Both the position numbers and the translations under genes were made by a program. From Algoriphagus sp. (GTDB lineage: Bacteria > Bacteroidota > Bacteroidia > Cytophagales > Cyclobacteriaceae), in the NCBI RefSeq assembly GCF_013373065.1, contig NZ_JABXIN010000002.1, positions 62,001 through 126,000 on the forward strand: a stretch of 64,000 nt of DNA, read 5' to 3'. The notes under the pieces are model-generated. The model saw nothing but the letters and a program-made list of their open reading frames with translations. It was not told where the DNA came from and did no database searches. Every line of letters begins with the position of its first letter. Within the stretch, counting starts at the first letter, position 1. This document shows, one piece after another, positions 59,432 through 64,000 of this stretch.

Positions 59432-61360
59432 ATGAAACAGTACTTTTTGAGTCTATTCGTCTTTATGCTTGTTCTTGGAGGCTGTAAAAGCTTGCAAGAA
59501 AAAGGCACTGACCAATACCTCTCTGGACAATACCAATATGCTATCAATACTTTTTCGCAAATTTTAGAGGAAGACCCTGAAAACGAGCAGGCAAATGAGG
59601 TCATTGCAGAAAGCTATCGACTTTCCAATCGCATCGAAAATTCTGCAGATTATTACCAAAAGCTGATCGAAATCGATCCGAGCTTTGAACGCTATTTCTT
59701 TTTAGGACAAAGCCTAAAAGCACAACAAAAAAATGAGGAGGCGAAGGAAGCTTTTGAAAATGCCAAAGATTATACGCAGGACGAAGCATTACTTGCTCGA
59801 ACCCTGCGGGAAATCGAATCGATTAATCTTGCCGCAGGGATAGAAAATTATTGGCCTTTTCACGAATTAGTTAATTACCGGGAATTGAATAGCCCGGGCG
59901 GAGATTATGCTCCAATTGCGAGCGAGAACTTCTTGTATTTCACTTCCGCTCGGCAAGCTTCCGGAATCTATCCGGCTACAGGTACTCCCTACACCAAACT
60001 GTTCCGAGCTCGGGCAGATGGTCTACGGGTGGACGTAGGAGCCATTCAGGCTTTACCGGAATTCCCCAATGAAGAAGGATTGAATCAGGCGGCTTTGGCT
60101 ATCAGTCCTGATGGAAACACGCTGATTTATGCACGTGGAAATTCCACTTCTCCCAAAGATTTGCCAGAAACAGCACTTTTTGCTTCCTACTTTAGAGGAG
60201 GGGGATTTACGCTTCCAATTTGGCTTCCTGTAAATGAAGAAGAAAGCTGGTGGAATTCTACACCGGCTTTCAGCCCAGAGGGAGATGTATTGTATTTTGC
60301 TTCCAATCGGCCAGGCGGTTATGGGGGAATCGATTTGTACAAAGCTACCAAGCTAGCAAATGGAGATTTTGGAAATGCGGTGAACCTCGGTCCAACCATC
60401 AATACTCCCGGAAATGAGCTTTTCCCTCGACCTACCCCGGATGGGAAATTTTTCTTTGCATCAGATGGACATCCAGGCTATGGAAAACTGGACCTTTTCG
60501 TAGCGGAACAGGATGAGTCTGGGAAGCAAGTCATCAAGAATTTAGGTGAAAACATCAATAGCACTGCGGATGATTTTGGGATCTTTTTTACCAATTATCC
60601 CAAAGAAGGGTTCCTTTCTTCCAACCGGGAAGGTGGAATTGGCGACGATGATATTTATTATTTCGAAGACAAAACTCCGAAACCGAAAATCGTCAATGTT
60701 TTGCTGAATGTATTTACCAAGCAGCGCGTAGCAGGAGAGCCTGATCAAGTGCTCGACCAAGCTCGAGTTGTCCTATACGATGGGAATAACAAGCAAATTG
60801 GAGGCGACTTCTCCAATCGGAATGGCCGAGTTCGATTCACTTTAGAGCCTCAATCAGATTACACCATCATCGCTTCGAAAGGAGGATATTTCTCGAAATC
60901 TGTTCCTTATTCCACTCGGGGAAAAACTCCTGACCCAGCAACTTTAATCCAAGATGTAACCAATATCGATTTGGATACTACGATTGTGTTGGATCAATTG
61001 ATACTCGAAAAATCTATTGTTCTTGAGAACATCTACTATGATCTAGATAAGGCTGACATACGGCCGGATGCAGCCCAGGAATTGGATAAATTGGTGCAAA
61101 TCCTAAAGGATAATCCAAACATCCGAATCGAGCTGAGCTCTCACACAGACTCCCGATCTTCAGATGAATACAATTTGGACCTGTCGCAGCGAAGAGCTGA
61201 GTCTGCGGTAAATTACATCGTGTCTCAGGGAATCGATCCAAGCCGATTAGTAGCTAAAGGCTATGGAGAAACCCAGTTGATCATCAAAAATGCCCAAACA
61301 GAAGAAGAGCATCAGGTTAACAGAAGAACCGAGTTTAAGGTGATTGAGATTAAGGAGTAG
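59432..61360 (+). CDS. PorE-like OmpA-family lipoprotein (TPR, WD40-like, CRD, OmpA)
   Basis: The start MKQYFLSLFVFMLVLGGCKS gives a lipobox (LGGC). The 642-residue order is: TPR-like repeats (about 25-130: QYLSGQYQYAINTFSQIL), WD40-like PD40 propeller blades (STPAFSPEGDVLYFASNRPG, PRPTPDGKFFFASDGHPGYG), a carboxypeptidase-like domain (VVLYDGNNKQIGGDFSNRNG), and a C-terminal OmpA domain (ENIYYDLDKADIRPDAAQEL, then SHTDSRSSDEYNLDLSQRRA). This layout matches PorE of the type IX secretion system, which binds peptidoglycan. No other Por genes adjoin. Confidence 0.88.
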   Translation: MKQYFLSLFVFMLVLGGCKSLQEKGTDQYLSGQYQYAINTFSQILEEDPENEQANEVIAESYRLSNRIENSADYYQKLIEIDPSFERYFFLGQSLKAQQKNEEAKEAFENAKDYTQDEALLARTLREIESINLAAGIENYWPFHELVNYRELNSPGGDYAPIASENFLYFTSARQASGIYPATGTPYTKLFRARADGLRVDVGAIQALPEFPNEEGLNQAALAISPDGNTLIYARGNSTSPKDLPETALFASYFRGGGFTLPIWLPVNEEESWWNSTPAFSPEGDVLYFASNRPGGYGGIDLYKATKLANGDFGNAVNLGPTINTPGNELFPRPTPDGKFFFASDGHPGYGKLDLFVAEQDESGKQVIKNLGENINSTADDFGIFFTNYPKEGFLSSNREGGIGDDDIYYFEDKTPKPKIVNVLLNVFTKQRVAGEPDQVLDQARVVLYDGNNKQIGGDFSNRNGRVRFTLEPQSDYTIIASKGGYFSKSVPYSTRGKTPDPATLIQDVTNIDLDTTIVLDQLILEKSIVLENIYYDLDKADIRPDAAQELDKLVQILKDNPNIRIELSSHTDSRSSDEYNLDLSQRRAESAVNYIVSQGIDPSRLVAKGYGETQLIIKNAQTEEEHQVNRRTEFKVIEIKE

Positions 61361-61370
61361 ACGAATATGT

Positions 61371-61403
61371 CTCTCGCTACGACGCAGCGGCGCGACGGTT
61401 TTT
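61371..61403. repeat. CGC-rich extragenic repeat, copy 2
   Basis: CTCGCTACGACGCAGCGGCG with CGACGG and a T run, 10 bases after a stop codon. It matches the layout of copy 1 at 8361-8393. Confidence 0.55.
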
Positions 61404-61454
61404 CTCACGTCAAGAGGCAAAGTTGTGAAGAAATTCTGAAGATTATAGAATTAT

Positions 61455-61680
61455 TAGCTTCGGACTGAAAGCCAAGGAATTTTCAGAGACGCTGAAGGCG
61501 TCAAACTGTGGATAACCCTAGGTAAGGCAGAACGACGTAACCCGGGGAGAAAAGATCCAAAATACCCTAGCGCTGGCTCATTCTCATTGTGTGAAAAAAA
61601 CACGATCGCCAGCAAGATGAAAACGAAATGTTTTTGGGATATTTTCAAAGGCAAGGCAGTCAAGAGACTGCCTTACTTTG
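61455..61680. other. Hairpin-rich, non-coding repeat-like island
   Basis: Ordered self-complementary pieces: GGACTGAAAGCC (61462-61473), GACGC-TGAAG-GCGTC (61488-61502), two related words TAACCCTAGG (61513) and TAACCCGGGG (61538), the stem GCTGGC (61572) / GCCAGC (61608) enclosing a second pairing, and a strong hairpin AAGGCAGTC-AAGA-GACTGCCTT (61653-61674) with an outer CAAAG/CTTTG. No T run follows, so it is not a terminator. It could be an interspersed element or a structured RNA. Confidence 0.5.
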
Positions 61681-61759
61681 GGTCCAAATCCTGAGACTTG
61701 AGCAATCCTAGCTCGCACGCGAACTGAAACATATTTAAATAACTTCCCTTATTTGATCA

Positions 61760-61842
61760 TATATCAGCCGAGGAACGAGGCTATATTTCGCCGCAGGCGT
61801 ATTTCACCGAGGGAAGGGAGGGATATATCCCCGAAGGTATCC
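61760..61842. repeat. Second array of TATTTC-anchored mini-hairpin units (5 anchors)
   Basis: Anchors (TATATC or TATTTC and a final TATCC) at 61760, 61784, 61800, 61824 and 61838 separate small palindromic inserts (GCCGAGGAACGAGGC, GCCGCAGGCG, CACCGAGGGAAGGGAGGG, CCCCGAAGG). Same build as 11958-12110, but the inserts differ. It ends 4 bases before the neighbouring gene's stop. Confidence 0.65.
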
Positions 61843-61846
61843 TAAT

Positions 61847-62149
61847 TCAAGAATATCGTTTCCAGATTTCGGCTTTTTGCTTTTGTCGCTCCCAAAGTGC
61901 TTTTGCTAAATCTTCCGCAACTTGATCTGGAGCAGACTCATGTAAAATCTCCTTCAATCGTTGCTCTGACAAATCAATTCGATAACAGATTTGAAGCAAT
62001 TTTTCCAAGTCCCGATTCAATAGCTCCCCCACTGCTTTGGCAATAATCTTTACTGCCCGGTCCTCATCGAATTGTTCTGGGAGTTCGGGCAAATCAAATT
62101 GCTTTCTTGCTAGCGCATAAGCTGTTTCAACCAATTCTGGATTTTTCAT
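61847..62149 (-). CDS. Conserved hypothetical protein (100 aa)
   Basis: A soluble mostly helical 100-residue protein (MKNPELVETAYALARKQFDL, then KIIAKAVGELLNRDLEKLLQ and AEDLAKALWERQKQKAEIW) with no recognised motif. It is encoded downstream of the DUF5606 gene but after a terminator. Two cytoplasmic helical bundles are predicted by pattern. No function. Confidence 0.75.
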   Translation of the reverse strand: MKNPELVETAYALARKQFDLPELPEQFDEDRAVKIIAKAVGELLNRDLEKLLQICYRIDLSEQRLKEILHESAPDQVAEDLAKALWERQKQKAEIWKRYS

Positions 62150-62152
62150 GGA

Positions 62153-62178
62153 TTAAAAAAGCCCGGTTTTCCCGGGCC
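62153..62178 (-). terminator. Terminator after the DUF5606 gene
   Basis: The minus strand reads GCCCGG-GAAAA-CCGGGC followed by six Ts; the T run lies just before the ATG of the next gene. Confidence 0.85.
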
Positions 62179-62185
62179 TTAAATT

Positions 62186-62617
62186 TTATTCAGTTTCTTT
62201 CTCTTCTGTCTCTTCATCCGAAGCTTGTAATACCTCAGGTATTTGCTGATGGATGATTGAATACCAAGAAATCAATTTTTTAATATCGGATACATAAACC
62301 CGAGACTCGTCCACTTCAGGCAGAATATGCTTCATAAATGCGCGAAGTTCTGCCTCATCTGGATTCGAATCCAATCCCAAGTCACCCTGAAATTCAGCTT
62401 CGATTTTCTTCATCACGCTTTCCAAAGGTTCGGCACCTTCTTCATTCAGGGTATAAATGGAAATATCGGCAAGAATGGAAACTCGATGGGAAATTCCGGC
62501 TACGAGCTTGGCTTTTTTAGCATCCAAACTCTCTAGAATTACTCCAGTTCGGGTTGGTTTTAAAACTCTAAATAATCCTGGCTTTCCAGATACGGTAGCA
62601 ATGTCTTTAAAATTCAT
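62186..62617 (-). CDS. DUF5606-family protein
   Basis: A 143-residue protein starting MNFKDIATVSGKPGLFRVL, the family signature, with a strand-rich first half (TRTGVILESLDAKKAKLVAG), a helical second half and an acidic tail (EETEEKETE). The family is Bacteroidota-specific and uncharacterised. It lies 38 bases downstream of engB, and the two are probably co-transcribed. Confidence 0.85.
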   Translation of the reverse strand: MNFKDIATVSGKPGLFRVLKPTRTGVILESLDAKKAKLVAGISHRVSILADISIYTLNEEGAEPLESVMKKIEAEFQGDLGLDSNPDEAELRAFMKHILPEVDESRVYVSDIKKLISWYSIIHQQIPEVLQASDEETEEKETE

Positions 62618-62655
62618 GGGTTTAGATTTTCAGCTTGCAAATATAAAAGTTGCGC

Positions 62656-63267
62656 TCAATCCTGCGCACCAGTTTCGTATTCTTTGACCAATTCATCGAT
62701 AAATTCCAGTAATTCATCTTTCCCGAAAGCGGTCTCCGAACTTGTAACAAAATAATCCGGGGCCTCCTCAAAGATTTCTTCAGTCTTTTTCAGGAATTTC
62801 TGAACATTCTGATGGGTCTTAGTTTTGGACTGTTTATCGGCTTTTGTAAAAATCAAAGCCGCAGGTACGCCATTCACCCCACACCAAAGCAAAAACTCCA
62901 AATCAATTTTTTGAGGTTCCAAGCGGCTATCGATCAAGACAAATACTCCAGTAAGATTATCCCGTTTCGTCAGATAAGTTTTGATCATATTTTCCCAACC
63001 CTGCTTGACCTTAACGTTGACTTTCGCAAATCCATAGCCCGGCAAATCCACTAAATACCACTGATCGTTGATCAAAAAATGATTGATCAATTGCGTTTTT
63101 CCAGGCTTTTGCGAGGTTTTTGCCAAATCCTTTTTGCCAGTCAACATATTGATCAGCGAACTCTTACCAACATTGGACCGCCCAATAAAGGCCACCTCTG
63201 CCCTGTCTGGCTTCGGGCATTTGCCTGGGTCTGAATTGGAAACAACGAATTCTGCTTTTTTGATCAT
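62656..63267 (-). CDS. engB: Ribosome biogenesis GTPase EngB (YihA/YsxC)
   Basis: The 203-residue protein has G1 GRSNVGKSS, G3 DLPGYG, G4 TKAD and G5 TSSETAFG, with the EngB-type insert AKTSQKPGKTQLINHFLI. EngB helps assemble the 50S subunit. It completes a set of three ribosome-assembly GTPases in the window with era and der, although far apart. It starts 122 bases from the divergent ubiE. Confidence 0.95.
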   Translation of the reverse strand: MIKKAEFVVSNSDPGKCPKPDRAEVAFIGRSNVGKSSLINMLTGKKDLAKTSQKPGKTQLINHFLINDQWYLVDLPGYGFAKVNVKVKQGWENMIKTYLTKRDNLTGVFVLIDSRLEPQKIDLEFLLWCGVNGVPAALIFTKADKQSKTKTHQNVQKFLKKTEEIFEEAPDYFVTSSETAFGKDELLEFIDELVKEYETGAQD

Positions 63268-63389
63268 GTCCTTGGAATTTGATCACAAAATTAGGGTTTA
63301 ATTCCATAGCGAACACCCTGTATCTTTTTTAACATTTTTCACTTCCTCGGGTTTCTTCAGTATTATTGCGCACCAAAAGTACCATTCTG

Positions 63390-64000
63390 ATGTCCGTAGT
63401 CCCTTATAAAGATAAAGAAGACCCTAAAAAAGCACAGGTAGCTGAAATGTTTAACAACATCAGCCCCAAGTATGACCTACTCAATCATGTGCTGAGTTTA
63501 GGAATTGATATTATTTGGCGAAAAAAAGCCATCAAAATGCTCCAAAAAGATCAACCTAAATTGATTTTGGACATTGCTACAGGTACAGGGGACTTCGCTA
63601 TTGAGGCTTTGGCTCTAAATCCAGAAAAAATCATTGGGGTAGATATCTCCGAAGGGATGCTGGAAGAAGGTCGAAAAAAAATGAAGAAACGAAAACTGGA
63701 TCATATCATCGATATGCAACTGGGAGATTCAGAAGGTTTGTTATTTGAGGATAATAAGTTTGATGCAGTCATCGTTTCATTTGGAGTTAGAAACTTCGAA
63801 AATCTGGAAAAAGGCCTAGCCGATATGTATCGTGTATTGAAACCTGGAGGGAAAACAGTCATTTTGGAATTTAGTAAACCAAAGGCTTTTCCGATGAAAC
63901 AGGCCTATTCCTTTTATTCGAATGCGATCCTGCCTCAAATTGGAAAAATTGTATCCAAGGACAATTCTGCTTATACTTATCTTCCAGAATCAGTCCAGGC
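63390..64000 (+). CDS. ubiE: UbiE/MenG demethylmenaquinone methyltransferase, 3' truncated by window
   Basis: The first 203 residues of the class I methyltransferase are seen; the window ends inside the gene. It begins [20 protein letters not shown] and has [16 protein letters not shown] (the UbiE signature), the SAM site [14 protein letters not shown] and [15 protein letters not shown]. In Bacteroidota, which use menaquinone, it makes the final C-methylation. Its start is the only good ATG near the signature. Confidence 0.95.
   Translation, partial: MSVVPYKDKEDPKKAQVAEMFNNISPKYDLLNHVLSLGIDIIWRKKAIKMLQKDQPKLILDIATGTGDFAIEALALNPEKIIGVDISEGMLEEGRKKMKKRKLDHIIDMQLGDSEGLLFEDNKFDAVIVSFGVRNFENLEKGLADMYRVLKPGGKTVILEFSKPKAFPMKQAYSFYSNAILPQIGKIVSKDNSAYTYLPESVQ

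Noticed and set aside
61454-61663. Minus-strand ORF of 69 codons in the hairpin island.
   Set aside because: Its sequence is made from the repeat-like hairpins, has no protein-like composition and no promoter; hairpins explain the bases better.

Overview
The window reads as a chromosomal stretch of a Bacteroidota bacterium of the order Cytophagales, most likely Cyclobacteriaceae and Algoriphagus-like. This placement is inferred from gene content; no marker such as 16S rRNA is present. The evidence is: Bacteroidota-type promoters (TTG, about 19-21 nt, TAnnTTTG) in front of several genes; an almost complete lack of Shine-Dalgarno sequences, with a striking exception at rpsU; lineage-typical families (DUF4249 beside a TonB-dependent receptor, DUF4834, DUF4252 pairs, DUF5606, a DksA-like protein without its zinc cysteines, a PorE-like OmpA protein); an 81-residue ATP synthase epsilon subunit; and a 939-residue CarB. 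No prophage, insertion sequence, CRISPR array or defence island was seen. Most of the window is core chromosome.

Layout. 1-2.1 kb: the 3' end of a membrane protein and a GT39/ArnT-like glycosyltransferase, convergent. 2.2-5.8 kb (minus): hpf, xerC, rpsU, atpC and atpD. 6-12 kb: an NlpC/P60 lipoprotein, a metallo-beta-lactamase/rhodanese sulfur protein, dipeptidyl peptidase IV and ddl. 12.2-17.2 kb: PurM, a ceramidase-like hydrolase, a methyltransferase with a UbiA-like membrane protein, and an SGNH hydrolase. 17.2-17.6 kb: an initiator tRNA flanked by two broken, palindrome-interrupted copies of parts of itself. 17.6-23.4 kb: era-der, an acidic lipoprotein, a SprT-like protein, scpB, a DksA-like protein, an isoaspartyl peptidase and an overlooked 56-residue gene. 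23.4-36.9 kb: a lamin-tail surface protein, asd, a THUMP-like methyltransferase, carB, trxA, small enzymes and a saccharopine dehydrogenase-family protein. 36.9-41.9 kb: a three-gene outer-membrane uptake operon (TIG/Kelch lipoprotein, TonB-dependent receptor, DUF4249 lipoprotein). 42-48.8 kb: trmN6, an UPF0316 protein, an MFS transporter, hemH, an antiporter-universal stress protein pair and a bestrophin-like protein. 49-53 kb: two tandem M14 peptidase paralogues, one apparently inactive, and an exported flavodoxin. 53-56.2 kb: a secreted protein and a sigma / anti-sigma / DUF4252 x2 cassette. 56.4-61.4 kb: tRNA-Phe, an Hdr-like membrane Fe-S pair and a PorE-like protein. 61.4-61.85 kb: a repeat-rich, hairpin-rich gene-free island. 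61.85-64 kb: two small proteins, engB and the start of ubiE/menG.

The most interesting items are not a new defence system. They are (1) the scrambled tRNA-fMet locus with inserted CCCGATA-type palindromes; (2) the M14 pair in which the metal motif HxxE of the active copy aligns without gaps to ExxH in the degenerate copy; (3) the strong Shine-Dalgarno of rpsU, consistent with bS21 autoregulation; (4) arrays of TATTTC-anchored mini-hairpins at two loci and a structured, non-coding island at 61.4-61.7 kb; and (5) unusual protein architectures (CarB without its allosteric domain, an exported flavodoxin, a UbiA-like/methyltransferase pair).
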